Assembly (NCBI RefSeq): GCF_011758805.1
Contig: NZ_JAANOW010000001.1
Coordinates: forward strand, 310,001-374,000
From: Mycolicibacterium fluoranthenivorans
GTDB taxonomy: Bacteria; Actinomycetota; Actinomycetes; Mycobacteriales; Mycobacteriaceae
Direction of reading: 5' to 3'
DNA length: 64,000 bases
Both the position numbers and the translations under genes were made by a program. Every line of letters starts with the position of its first letter. Positions within the stretch are counted from its first letter, which is position 1. A model generated the notes under the pieces. That model worked only from the letters and a program-made list of their open reading frames with translations, was not told where the DNA came from and did no database searches. This document shows positions 53,390-62,358 of this stretch, piece by piece.

Positions 53390-54772
53390 CTACAGTGCGG
53401 CGTCGGCCACATCCAGCGCCGAATCCAGGATCGCCAGACCCTCGCGCGCCTCGTCCTCGGAGACGTTGCACGGCGGCACGACGTGGATGCGGTTGAAGTT
53501 GGCGAACGGCAGCAGGCCACCGGCCTTGCAGGCCGCGATCACGGCGTTCATCGCCGGGCTGGAACCCCCGTAGGGCGCCAGCGGCTCGCGAGTCTGGCGG
53601 TCCTTGACCAGCTCGACCGCCCAGAACACACCCGCACCGCGCACTTCGCCGATGCTGGGGTGCTTGTCGGCCAGTGCGACCAGGCCGGGTCCGATGACCT
53701 CGGCACCGATGCGGGCCGCGTTCTCGACCATGCCCTCGTCGGCCATCGCGTTGATGGTCGCCACGGCCGCGGCGGTGGCCAGCGGATGCCCCGAGTAGGT
53801 CAACCCGCCGGGATAGGGCCGGTGCGCGAACGTCTCGTAGATGGCCGGGCTGATCGCCACACCGCCGAGCGGGACATAACCGGAGTTGACTCCCTTGGCG
53901 AACGTCAGCAAGTCCGGCACCACGTCGAAGTGGTTGATGGAGAACCACTTTCCGCTGCGTCCGAAGCCGGCCATCACCTCGTCGGCGATGAACACGATGC
54001 CGTGGCGGGTGCAGAGCTCGCGCACGCCGGCGATGTATCCCGGCGGCGGGATCATGATGCCCGCGGTACCCGGGATCGATTCCAGGATGATCGCGGCGAT
54101 GGTGGACGGACCCTCCATCTGGATCAGCTTGTCCAGGTACTCCAGCGCGCGCTGGGATTCCTGCTCCTCGGTCTCGGCGTAGAACGACGACCGGTACAGG
54201 AACGGGCCGTTGAAGTGCACCACCCCGGCGCTACCGCGGTCGTTGGGCCAGCGGCGCGGGTCGCCGGTCAGGTTGATCGCGGTGTCGGTACCGCCGTGGT
54301 AGGCGCGGTACCGGGACAGCACCTTGTAGCGGCCGGTGTGCAACCGGGCCATCCGCACCGCGTGCTCGACGGCGTCGGCTCCACCGTTGGTGAAGAAGAT
54401 CTTGTCGAGCTCCCCGGGGGTGCGCTCGGCGATCAGCCGGGCCGCCTCCGAGCGTGCCGCGTTGGCGTGCTGCGGCGCGACCGTGCAGAGCTTGGCGGCC
54501 TGTTCGGCAATGGCGGCAACGACTTTCGGGTGCTGATGGCCGATGTTGGTGTTCACCAGCTGACTGGAGAAGTCCAGCAGCCGGTTGCCCTCGCCGTCCC
54601 ACACGTACGACCCCTGCGACGCGGTGATCGTCATCGGGGCGATCTCGGCCTGGGCCGACCAGGAGTGGAACACATGCTTGCGGTCCAGCTCGTAAGCGCG
54701 GGCGGCTTCGGCGCGGGCGTCCGCGACGGTCAGCCCATTGGGCAGCGCGGCGGTCTCTTCGGTGACAGTCAT
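53390..54772 (-). CDS. Class III PLP-dependent aminotransferase
   Basis: A 460-residue omega-aminotransferase: FFTNGGADAVEHAVRMAR in the cofactor phosphate region, IFIADEVMAGFGRSGKWF with the cofactor Asp (sequence VFIADEV), and the Schiff-base Lys in TFAKGVNSGYVPLGG. It probably transfers the amino group of beta-alanine, GABA or a similar omega-amino acid. It lies 29 bases downstream of the mmsA-type gene, under PucR control by position. Confidence 0.88.
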   Translation of the reverse strand: MTVTEETAALPNGLTVADARAEAARAYELDRKHVFHSWSAQAEIAPMTITASQGSYVWDGEGNRLLDFSSQLVNTNIGHQHPKVVAAIAEQAAKLCTVAPQHANAARSEAARLIAERTPGELDKIFFTNGGADAVEHAVRMARLHTGRYKVLSRYRAYHGGTDTAINLTGDPRRWPNDRGSAGVVHFNGPFLYRSSFYAETEEQESQRALEYLDKLIQMEGPSTIAAIILESIPGTAGIMIPPPGYIAGVRELCTRHGIVFIADEVMAGFGRSGKWFSINHFDVVPDLLTFAKGVNSGYVPLGGVAISPAIYETFAHRPYPGGLTYSGHPLATAAAVATINAMADEGMVENAARIGAEVIGPGLVALADKHPSIGEVRGAGVFWAVELVKDRQTREPLAPYGGSSPAMNAVIAACKAGGLLPFANFNRIHVVPPCNVSEDEAREGLAILDSALDVADAAL

Positions 54773-54801
54773 GGTTTCGATTTTCTCACTTGCCCGATCG
54801 A

Positions 54802-56292
54802 TTAGTTGGTGGGGAAGCCGAGGTTGATGCCCCCGTGCGACGGATCGAGCCAGCGGCTGGTGATGGCCTTGGCGCGGGTGAAGAAGTTGACGCCTTCGGT
54901 GCCGTGGGCGTGGCTGTCGCCGAACAGCGAGGCCTTCCAGCCGCCGAAGCTGTAGTAGGCCATGGGCACGGGGATGGGGACGTTGATGCCGACCATGCCG
55001 ACCTCGACCTCGTTCTGGAAGCGCCGGGCGGCGCCGCCGTCGTTGGTGAAGATGGCGGTGCCGTTGCCGTAGGGGTTGCTGTTGATGAGTTCGAGGGCCT
55101 GGTCGTAGCTCTCGACGCGCAGCACCGACAGCACGGGGCCGAAGATCTCGTCGGTGTAGACACTCATGTCGGGGGTGACGTTGTCGAGCAGGGTGGGGCC
55201 CAGCCAGAAGCCGTCTGCGGCGCCGTCAGCGGTGACGGTGCGGCCGTCGACGACGACCTTGGCGCCGTCGGCTTCGCCGGCGTCGATGTAGGCGGCCACC
55301 TTGTCGCGGTGGGCCTTGGTGACCAGCGGACCCATGTCGGAATCCTTCGTACCGTCGCCGATCTTGAGGCCGACGGTACGTTCGGCGATCTTGGCGACCA
55401 GGTCGTCGGCGATCGGTCCGACGGCGACGGCGGCCGAGATGGCCATGCAGCGTTCACCTGCGGAACCGAAGCCGGCGTTGACCATGGCGTCAGCGGCCAG
55501 GTCGAGGTCGGCATCGGGCAGGATGACGGCGTGGTTCTTGGCTCCGCCGAGGGCCTGGACGCGTTTGCCCGCGGCGGTGCCGGTGGCGTAGACGTACTGG
55601 GCGATCGGGGTGGAGCCCACGAAGGACACCGATTTGATCTTGGGGTTGGTGAGCAGTTCGTCGACGGCGGTCTTGTCGCCTTGCAGGACGTTGAACACGC
55701 CGTCGGGCAGCCCGGCCTCGGCCCACAGCTGGGCCAGCCACAGGGATGCCGAGGGGTCCTTCTCCGACGGCTTGAGCACGACGGTGTTACCGGTGGCGAT
55801 GGCCAGGGGGAAGAACCACATCGGGACCATGGCCGGGAAGTTGAACGGGGAGATGATGGCCACCGGTCCCAGTGCCTGGCGGATCGAGTAGACGTCGACC
55901 TTGGTCGAGGCGTTCTCGGTGAAGCCGCCCTTGAGCAGATGCGGGATACCGCAGGCGAATTCGACGACCTCCTGGCCACGGGACACTTCGCCCAGGGCGT
56001 CGGAGACGACCTTGCCGTGCTCGCTGGTGATGATCTCGGCGAGTTCACCCTTGCGGGCGTTGAGCAGCTCGCGGAAGTTGAAGAGCACCTGGGTGCGCTT
56101 GGCCAGCGAGGCGTCCCGCCAGGCCGGGAACGCCGCGGCGGCGGCGTCGATGACGGCCTGGGCGTCGGACACCGAGGCGAGCGCGACCTGGCCGGTGACC
56201 TGGCCGGTCGCCGGGTTCGTCACCGGCGCGGTCGCACCCGAGGTGCCTTCGAAGAACGTGCCGTTGAGCCAGTGCTGAACCGTGGCTTGCAT
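54802..56292 (-). CDS. mmsA: CoA-acylating methylmalonate-semialdehyde dehydrogenase
   Basis: A 496-residue aldehyde dehydrogenase: ISPFNFPAMVPMWFFPLAIA, GGAKNHAVILPDADLD, and the catalytic Cys in GSAGERCMA, all typical of MmsA. It converts malonate or methylmalonate semialdehyde to acetyl- or propionyl-CoA with NAD and CoA. It heads an operon with the aminotransferase, which would supply such semialdehydes from beta-alanine or 3-aminoisobutyrate. It is divergent from the PucR gene. Confidence 0.93.
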   Translation of the reverse strand: MQATVQHWLNGTFFEGTSGATAPVTNPATGQVTGQVALASVSDAQAVIDAAAAAFPAWRDASLAKRTQVLFNFRELLNARKGELAEIITSEHGKVVSDALGEVSRGQEVVEFACGIPHLLKGGFTENASTKVDVYSIRQALGPVAIISPFNFPAMVPMWFFPLAIATGNTVVLKPSEKDPSASLWLAQLWAEAGLPDGVFNVLQGDKTAVDELLTNPKIKSVSFVGSTPIAQYVYATGTAAGKRVQALGGAKNHAVILPDADLDLAADAMVNAGFGSAGERCMAISAAVAVGPIADDLVAKIAERTVGLKIGDGTKDSDMGPLVTKAHRDKVAAYIDAGEADGAKVVVDGRTVTADGAADGFWLGPTLLDNVTPDMSVYTDEIFGPVLSVLRVESYDQALELINSNPYGNGTAIFTNDGGAARRFQNEVEVGMVGINVPIPVPMAYYSFGGWKASLFGDSHAHGTEGVNFFTRAKAITSRWLDPSHGGINLGFPTN

Positions 56293-56388
56293 CGCGATGT
56301 GCTCACTTTCTGTTGAGGTTGCACCCAGTCTGCGGCCGGGTGGCCCTCCTCGAGCGTGACGAAGTGTCTACAGATTGCGCCTCGTCGA

Positions 56389-56394
56389 TACACT
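56389..56394 (+). promoter_or_regulatory. -10 element (TACACT) of the pucR-type gene, with flanking dyad
   Basis: TACACT lies 6 bases before ATG 56401, a leaderless arrangement. It overlaps the ACACT half (56390-56394) of an AGTGT-N22-ACACT dyad whose other half is at 56363-56367, a candidate autoregulatory site. Confidence 0.5.
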
Positions 56395-56400
56395 ATGTAA

Positions 56401-58032
56401 ATGATCATCACGGTGGCCGATGTCCTGGGACTGCCGGTGCTGCAAGACGGCGAGCCCGAGATCCTGAGCTCCCGGCGGTTCGACGAACCCGTCCGCTGGG
56501 TGCACGTCAGCGATATGGCCGACCTGTCGACGCTGGTGCAGGGCGGTGAGCTGGTGCTGACCACCGGTGCCGCATTACGTGCGGACCCGCGCCGCTACCT
56601 GGCGGGTATGGCCGAGGCCGGGGTGCTCGCCGTAGTCGTCGAACTCGGCGGGGCGAGCCTGCCGCCGGAGGCGGGCGCGATCGCCGAAGAGTGCGAGGTG
56701 GCGCTGGTGGCGCTGCACCGCCAGGTGCGCTTCGTGGAGGTGACCGAGGCGGTGCACCGGATGATCGTCACCGATCAGTTCGACCGGGTGGACTTCGACC
56801 GGCGCGTGCACGAGACCTTCACCGACCTCAGCATGAAGCGTGCCTCGGTCGGCGGCATCGTCGACGCCGCGGCGGCCATCCTCGACGAACCGGTGGTGCT
56901 CGAGGATCTCGCGCACCGGGTGCTGGCGGTGTCCGCACGCGGGCACGCCGCCGACCTGCTGCACGACTGGGAGCGCCGATCCCGGCGCAATGCCGGAACC
57001 GAGCACTGGGCGTCGACCTCGGTGGGGCCGCGCGCCGAAGAGTGGGGCCGGCTCATCGTGCCCCGCCGGCCCGCCGATGCGGCGCGCACCCAGATGGTGC
57101 TGGAACGTGCCGGGGTGGCGCTGGCCCTGCACCGGATGATCGAGCGGGACCGATCCGGGCTACAGCATCAGGCCCAGACGGGCCTGATCGACGATGTGCT
57201 GCGCAGCCGGGTCACCGACGAGCGCGAGGCCGCGGCCCGTGCGCACGCCCTGGGGCTGCGTTCGGCGGCCCGCTACGTGCCGGCGACCGTCCGGGTGGAG
57301 CGGCCCGAGAACATTCGAGCCCAGGCCGATCCCGTTGCCGGGCAACGGCGCAACGTCTCCCTGCTGGACACCGTCATGCACACCGTCAACGCCTCCGGAC
57401 ACACCGGCCTGTTCTCGGTCCGGCGCGACGGTGAGATCGGACTCGTGCTGTCGCTCGGCGTCACTCGTTCCGCGGACGCGGCGCTGAGCGCGCTGGGCAA
57501 CGATCTGCGTCGCGAAATACGGCGTGTCGAAGGGGTTTCCGACTCGGCGCTGGCGGTCGGCGAACCGGTGGAGCGGGTCATCGACGCGATCCACGGCTTG
57601 GCCGAAGCCGCCCACATCGCCGAGGTCGCCCTGTCGATGGGGGAGAAGCCGCGGCCGTTCTACCGGGCCGCCGATGTCCGGCTGCGTGGATTGATCTCCC
57701 TGCTGCGCAGTGATCATCGGGTGCAGGCCTTCGCCGAAACCGAACTCAGGGCGCTGCTGTCCGATGACCCGTCGAATATCGCGGTCCTTCGGGAATACCT
57801 GCGGCTGGCCGGGAACAAGGTGGCGGTGGCCCAGCGGCTGCACATGAGCCGGCCCGCGCTCTACAAGCGACTCGCCTCGATCAGCGAGACACTGGGCGTG
57901 GAACTCGATGACGGGGACTCGCGCACCTCCCTGCATGTCGCACTGATGGTGCTCGACGCGCAGAAGCTCAGTCGCCCGGTGGGTTCGGCGAGCGAACCGG
58001 TGCGCGCGGAGATCATCGATCCCTACATGTGA
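56401..58032 (+). CDS. PucR family transcriptional regulator
   Basis: A 543-residue protein. The N-terminal PucR sensor domain spans about residues 1-125 (ITVADVLGLPVLQDGEPEIL). A GGDEF-like middle part follows. The C-terminal HTH is the hallmark: VLREYLRLAGNKVAVAQRLHMSRPALYKRLASI. Such proteins activate divergent catabolic genes in response to purines, GABA or amino acids; here the targets are mmsA and the aminotransferase. Confidence 0.88.
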   Translation: MIITVADVLGLPVLQDGEPEILSSRRFDEPVRWVHVSDMADLSTLVQGGELVLTTGAALRADPRRYLAGMAEAGVLAVVVELGGASLPPEAGAIAEECEVALVALHRQVRFVEVTEAVHRMIVTDQFDRVDFDRRVHETFTDLSMKRASVGGIVDAAAAILDEPVVLEDLAHRVLAVSARGHAADLLHDWERRSRRNAGTEHWASTSVGPRAEEWGRLIVPRRPADAARTQMVLERAGVALALHRMIERDRSGLQHQAQTGLIDDVLRSRVTDEREAAARAHALGLRSAARYVPATVRVERPENIRAQADPVAGQRRNVSLLDTVMHTVNASGHTGLFSVRRDGEIGLVLSLGVTRSADAALSALGNDLRREIRRVEGVSDSALAVGEPVERVIDAIHGLAEAAHIAEVALSMGEKPRPFYRAADVRLRGLISLLRSDHRVQAFAETELRALLSDDPSNIAVLREYLRLAGNKVAVAQRLHMSRPALYKRLASISETLGVELDDGDSRTSLHVALMVLDAQKLSRPVGSASEPVRAEIIDPYM

Positions 58033-58104
58033 GGGGTATGTCCGGCGAGACGACGGTATGGTGGCCGCTGTTGCTCGTGTCCGGTACGGGAGAGGACCAC
58101 TGCG

Positions 58105-58914
58105 GTGCCCAACGATGATCTCGCCGATTTCGAGCACACCGAGTTCACCCACGACGGCACCACGCGGTCGATCTTCCGCAAGGGCAGCGGGCCCGCCGTG
58201 ATCGTGATCGCCGAGATCCCCGGGATCACGCCGAAGGTGCTCGATTTCGCCAGGAAGGTCGCCGATATCGGGTGCACCGCGGTGCTTCCACATCTGTTCG
58301 GCGAACCCGGCTTCGATCCCAACCGGAGCACCTTCACCGCGCTCAGCAGCCTCGCCAAGACGATGGTGCCCGCCTGTATCAGCAAGGAATTCGTGACCCT
58401 GGCGACCGGCCGGACCTCGCCGGTCATCAGCTGGCTGCGTGCCCTGGCCCGCGCCGAGCACGAGCGCTGCGGCGGGCCCGGCGTCGGTGCCGTCGGAATG
58501 TGCTTCACCGGTGGTTATGCGCTGGCGATGGCGACCGATGACGTGCTGCTCGCCCCGGTGTTGTCGCAGCCGTCGATGCCGGTGGCACTGACGGCACGAC
58601 AGAAGCACTCCATCGACATCTCACCCCAGGATCTGGCCGTGGTGAAGCAGCGGTGTGCGGCCGGGCTGACGGTGCTGGGCCTACGGTTCAAATCGGATCG
58701 AATGGTGCCGGCCGAGCGGTTCGACTTCCTGCGCGAACAGCTCGGGGAGGCCTTCGTCGCTGTGGAACTCGATGACGCGGACGCCAACCCCGACGCCCTG
58801 CTTACGCCGCACTCGGTGCTCACCGAGCATCTCATCGACGAACCGGGCCAGCGCACCCGAGCGGCGCTGGACCAGGTGCTCGACCTCTTCCGCACCCGTT
58901 TACTGACGGTGTGA
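58105..58914 (+). CDS. Dienelactone hydrolase family protein
   Basis: A 269-residue alpha/beta hydrolase with a Cys nucleophile: GAVGMCFTGGYALAMA, as in dienelactone hydrolases. The N-terminus contains VIVIAEIPGITPKVLDFA, and a catalytic His lies near the end (LTPHSVLTEHL). The start is GTG 58105 with GGAGAGG about 10 bases upstream. Function in aromatic catabolism is possible but unproven. Confidence 0.82.
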   Translation: MPNDDLADFEHTEFTHDGTTRSIFRKGSGPAVIVIAEIPGITPKVLDFARKVADIGCTAVLPHLFGEPGFDPNRSTFTALSSLAKTMVPACISKEFVTLATGRTSPVISWLRALARAEHERCGGPGVGAVGMCFTGGYALAMATDDVLLAPVLSQPSMPVALTARQKHSIDISPQDLAVVKQRCAAGLTVLGLRFKSDRMVPAERFDFLREQLGEAFVAVELDDADANPDALLTPHSVLTEHLIDEPGQRTRAALDQVLDLFRTRLLTV

Positions 58915-59072
58915 AGTCTCGCCGTCGCTGACGGAATGAGTGAGGCGCCTCGTGCTGTTGGCACAGGTATGAATCAGTGCGCCGGTGTGACGAGCGGCCG
59001 GGAATCCGACTGGGGCGTGTCCTCACTCACAAGTCCCTTGTCAGGCGCCTTGCTTAGGGGGACTATCTAGCC

Positions 59073-59225
59073 ATGCTAACTATAAAGCGTTACGCCGAGG
59101 CGGCCCTGCTGTCCGTGGTCGCGCTGGTGGCGATTGCGACACCCACCGTCATGCTGCTGCAAGACGGACCGCATATGCCGGTGCAGATCGTAGTCAATCA
59201 ACCGCTGTCCGCCGACGCTCGCTGA
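59073..59225 (+). CDS. Very small predicted exported protein, 50 residues
   Basis: This 50-codon ORF has a short basic start (MLTIKRYAEAALL), one hydrophobic segment (SVVALVAIATPTVMLL) and a 20-residue polar tail (QDGPHMPVQIVVNQPLSADAR). AGGGGGA lies about 11 bases ahead. Its stop is 18 bases before the Gly-rich secreted protein, so the two probably form an operon. No family is recognised. It is easy to miss by length cut-off. Confidence 0.55.
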   Translation: MLTIKRYAEAALLSVVALVAIATPTVMLLQDGPHMPVQIVVNQPLSADAR

Positions 59226-59243
59226 GTCGAGGGAGTGTGCGAT

Positions 59244-59531
59244 ATGAGTGCAATGAGACGACTGGCGACAGTGGCGTGCGCCGCGGTGGCGTTCGCCGCG
59301 CCGGCGGCGGTCGTGAGCGCAGCTGCGCCCGAAGTGGGGTCGCTGACCTCAGTGGTGGCAGAACCTCACGGTAACGGCGGTCCGGACGGCCACGGCGGTG
59401 GTGGAGGCTGCAGCAGCGGGCCCGGCTGGCACGGCTGCGGTGGCTGGAACCCGCAGCAAGGTGGCTTCGGCAGCGGGTGCATCAACGGTCTCTGCGGCGG
59501 CTGGGACGGCACCCGCGGCTGGGGCGGCTGA
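59244..59531 (+). CDS. Secreted Gly-rich, Cys-containing small protein
   Basis: A 95-residue protein: signal peptide ending VVSAAAP, then a tail very rich in Gly, Trp and Cys (for example GGGGGCSSGPGWHGCGGW and SGCINGLCGGWDG). Four cysteines could form disulfides or bind metal. ATG 59244 is chosen with GAGGGAG 8 bases upstream. It ends 7 bases before the convergent GGDEF gene. Function unknown; likely cell-wall associated. Confidence 0.65.
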   Translation: MSAMRRLATVACAAVAFAAPAAVVSAAAPEVGSLTSVVAEPHGNGGPDGHGGGGGCSSGPGWHGCGGWNPQQGGFGSGCINGLCGGWDGTRGWGG

Positions 59532-59538
59532 TCGGCTT

Positions 59539-60675
59539 CTAGGCCGAGCGGCCGATGTCCCGGTGGTCCTCATCCGGCTCGTCTCGCACCGTGGCCAGCT
59601 TCGGCGATTCGAGCAGGCAGCTCTGATTGCCCCCGGCCTTGCGTGCTTCATACATGGCGTTGGTCGCGATGGTGACCAGTTCGTCGAGCACATCGTGCGA
59701 CGTGTGCCTGGCCAGCGGCTGGAGCGGCGTGCTGACCACCCCGAGGCTCGCGGTCAGCTGGAAGGGTGCCGATTTGATGGTGCTCAGGATGCGGTCGGCC
59801 AGTGGGGTGGGGTCGGCATGGGTGAAGACATCGGCGACCAGATACTCACAATCGCCGAGGTGACCGATGACGGCGTCACCCCGGACGGTTTCACGCAGGC
59901 GCTGTCCGATCGCCACACGAGCGCGGTTCCCGCCGGCTTTTCCGGACATCGCGGTCAGCAGCGAGAAGCTGTCCAGGTTGGCCACGATGAGCACGAAGTA
60001 GCGATCGTCGCGCCGGCTGCGCGAACCGATGAGGGTGGCCACCTGGTCGTAGAACGTCTGCCGATTCAGCAGACCGGTCAGCGGCTCGATGCCCCCGGTG
60101 TTCATCTCCGAACCGGCGATCTTGAGCGCCAGTTCACAAGCGGAGGCGACGGACACGTTGATGGTCATCACCAAGGCGACCGACGAGACCGCCATGACGG
60201 GATCCTCGACGAACAACCGCCAGGCGAGGGTGGCCAGCGTGGCCGCCTGGAGCGTCCAGATGATCAGCAGGAGCCGGCGAGAATGGAAGAAGACCGTGTA
60301 CGCGGTCGTCACCACGAACGCGGTCGAACCCACAAGGGCGAGCACCGGATTCGGCAGCATCAGGCACCCGGCGGCGATCAGCAGCGTCCCGAGCGTCACG
60401 CAGAACACCGACTGACGCCAGGTCGGCCATTCCGCGCGCAGCCAGATGGCGGCCATCGCGCCGATGGACAGGATGACCACGGTCACCGCCAGCGGCCCGT
60501 ACGCCACGGAGTGCCGCGGCGTGGAGATGGTGGCGGGTACGGCGATCGCGCCGAGCGCGAGGATGCTCCACGCCACCACGCGACACGTCAGTGTCTGCAG
60601 TTCGCGGGCGGCCAGGAACGAGGTCAGCCACTGGTAGTGATCACCGCGATGCCGCCACCGTCCAGGAGTGCGCAT
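59539..60675 (-). CDS. Membrane GGDEF-domain protein with degenerate active site
   Basis: A 378-residue protein. About six hydrophobic helices occupy residues 30-190, followed by a GGDEF-type domain (about 200-365). The expected GGDEF signature is replaced by GHLGDCEYLV, so diguanylate cyclase activity is doubtful. IEPLTGLLNRQTFYDQ and FVLIVANLDSFSLL fit the fold. ATG 60675 has AGGTG ahead; GTG 60705 is also open. It is divergent from the SDR gene. Confidence 0.8.
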   Translation of the reverse strand: MRTPGRWRHRGDHYQWLTSFLAARELQTLTCRVVAWSILALGAIAVPATISTPRHSVAYGPLAVTVVILSIGAMAAIWLRAEWPTWRQSVFCVTLGTLLIAAGCLMLPNPVLALVGSTAFVVTTAYTVFFHSRRLLLIIWTLQAATLATLAWRLFVEDPVMAVSSVALVMTINVSVASACELALKIAGSEMNTGGIEPLTGLLNRQTFYDQVATLIGSRSRRDDRYFVLIVANLDSFSLLTAMSGKAGGNRARVAIGQRLRETVRGDAVIGHLGDCEYLVADVFTHADPTPLADRILSTIKSAPFQLTASLGVVSTPLQPLARHTSHDVLDELVTIATNAMYEARKAGGNQSCLLESPKLATVRDEPDEDHRDIGRSA

Positions 60676-60776
60676 CAGGCACCTGACCGCGTCGGACACG
60701 AACACCGTGACATTCAGCGAACGCTACCAGCACAGGTGCCCGTCGGCACCGTGCTTGCGAGGGCAAAATCCGCGGT

Positions 60777-60782
60777 TAGCCT
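60777..60782 (+). promoter_or_regulatory. -10 element (TAGCCT), leaderless arrangement
   Basis: TAGCCT is followed by 6 bases and ATG 60789. Confidence 0.5.
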
Positions 60783-60788
60783 CGCACT

Positions 60789-61709
60789 ATGACATCGCAG
60801 TGGACGCCGGGACGGCTCGGCGATCTGACCGGAAAGCGCATCATCGTGACGGGTGCGACCAATGGGGTGGGATTGGCGACGGCGACCGCGTTGGCCCGTG
60901 CCGGCGCGCGCGTGATCCTGGCCGTCCGCAACACCGCACTGGGTGCACAGCGGGCACTGGAGATGGGCGGTGACACCGTCGTGGCCGAACTCGACCTGGC
61001 CGATCTGGGGTCGGTGCGTGCCTTCCCCGGCCGCCTCGACACCCTCGGTGTCGACGAGATCGACATCCTGATCAACAACGCGGGCACGCTGACCCGGCAA
61101 CGCTGGGACACCGTCGACGGATTCGAAGCGACGATCGCGACCAATCTGCTCGGACCGTTCGCGCTCACCAACCTGCTGCTGGACCGTGTGCGTGACCAGA
61201 TCATCAATGTGGGGTCCGAAGCGCACAAGTCGGCGACACTGCACCTCGACGATCTGCACCTGCGCGCCCACAAGTGGACCGTGATGGGCGCCTATGCGGC
61301 GTCCAAGCTCACCGTCATGCTGTGGGGACTGGAATTGGACCGACGGCTGCGGGCCGCGGGGTCACCCGTCGTCACCCAGTTGACCCACCCCGGATGGGTG
61401 GACTCGAATCTGCCGCAGCTGTCCGGCGGCCCGCTGATGGGGATCGTGCAGCGCGGGGTCAAGGTGGTCGCCGGAGCGCTGGCCAACGACAAGGACGCCG
61501 GCGCGGCCACCACCCTGTACTGCATCAGCGAGCCGATCCCGCCCGGCAGTTACGTCGGTGTGGACGGCCGGTTCGGTCTGCGTGGTGGCCCCGTGCTGAT
61601 CGGCCGGTCGGCGCTGGCCTGCGACTACGCCGTCGCGGGGCGGGTCGTGCAGTTCGCCGAACAAGAAACCGGGACAGAGCTTTTGGCCGCTCGCGCCGGC
61701 AAGCGCTGA
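60789..61709 (+). CDS. Short-chain dehydrogenase/reductase (protochlorophyllide-reductase-like)
   Basis: A 306-residue protein: nucleotide motif TGATNGVGLATATALA, NNAGTLTRQ, and the catalytic Tyr-Lys in YAASKLTVM. The catalytic Ser is in NVGSEAHK. The long form with RILAVRNTALG-type cofactor loop (VILAVRN) suggests NADP preference and the retinol-dehydrogenase-like subfamily. Substrate unknown. The start is leaderless. Confidence 0.82.
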   Translation: MTSQWTPGRLGDLTGKRIIVTGATNGVGLATATALARAGARVILAVRNTALGAQRALEMGGDTVVAELDLADLGSVRAFPGRLDTLGVDEIDILINNAGTLTRQRWDTVDGFEATIATNLLGPFALTNLLLDRVRDQIINVGSEAHKSATLHLDDLHLRAHKWTVMGAYAASKLTVMLWGLELDRRLRAAGSPVVTQLTHPGWVDSNLPQLSGGPLMGIVQRGVKVVAGALANDKDAGAATTLYCISEPIPPGSYVGVDGRFGLRGGPVLIGRSALACDYAVAGRVVQFAEQETGTELLAARAGKR

Positions 61710-61761
61710 ATGTTTGCCGGCGCATAACGGGTCGGTCATATCCGGGTGCCATCGTGGAGCG

Positions 61762-62247
61762 GTGACCGCCGAACCGGCGCCGGCGTCGGCACCGGCGCGA
61801 CTTGCCGAGCGGTTTCACCGATTCTGTGAACGCGTCGTCGCCCGCCTGCCGTACGGATTCGACCGTGTCATCGCGCCGACCTTCCTCGGCTTCGCACTGA
61901 TCAACAGCTTCACCTTCGGGGTGGATCTGGCAATTCTGACCTTGCTGCACAGTGGTTTTGGTGTACCGCTGCCGGTGGCGCTGACCCTGGGCTACGTGGT
62001 GGCCTTCGCGCTGAGCTATGTGCTGAACCGGACGCTGAACTTCCGCTCGCACGCGGTGGTCGGACCGCAACTGGCCAGCTATGTGGTGGTCGTCGCCGTC
62101 AACTACGCGGCCTTCATCGTCGCGTTTCCCACCGCACTGGCCTCGTTCGGGCTGGAGTACCACCTGGCGCGCCTCTTCGCCGGTGGCGGTGAGGCCGTGT
62201 TCATGTACAGCGCCATGCGGTGGGTGGTTTTCCGTAGCCGGGGGTGA
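61762..62247 (+). CDS. GtrA-like four-helix membrane protein
   Basis: A 161-residue protein. Four helices: APTFLGFALINSFTFGVDLAIL, PVALTLGYVVAFALSYVLN, QLASYVVVVAVNYAAFIVAF and a last one near AVFMYSAMRWVVFRS. LNRTLNFRS is the GtrA signature. GtrA proteins flip or tether polyprenyl-linked sugars for cell-wall glycans. GTG 61762 follows GGAG; an upstream ATG at 61714 is possible but lacks an SD. Confidence 0.78.
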   Translation: MTAEPAPASAPARLAERFHRFCERVVARLPYGFDRVIAPTFLGFALINSFTFGVDLAILTLLHSGFGVPLPVALTLGYVVAFALSYVLNRTLNFRSHAVVGPQLASYVVVVAVNYAAFIVAFPTALASFGLEYHLARLFAGGGEAVFMYSAMRWVVFRSRG

Positions 62248-62358
62248 TTCCGGTGATAGGTGGCCCCGTGTTCCTTACGCTCGTCGACATCTGGTTGACC
62301 GCAGCCCCTCGGTTCCTCCAGACCAACGGACTTGCCGACTGACGCGAGGAGATTGCTC

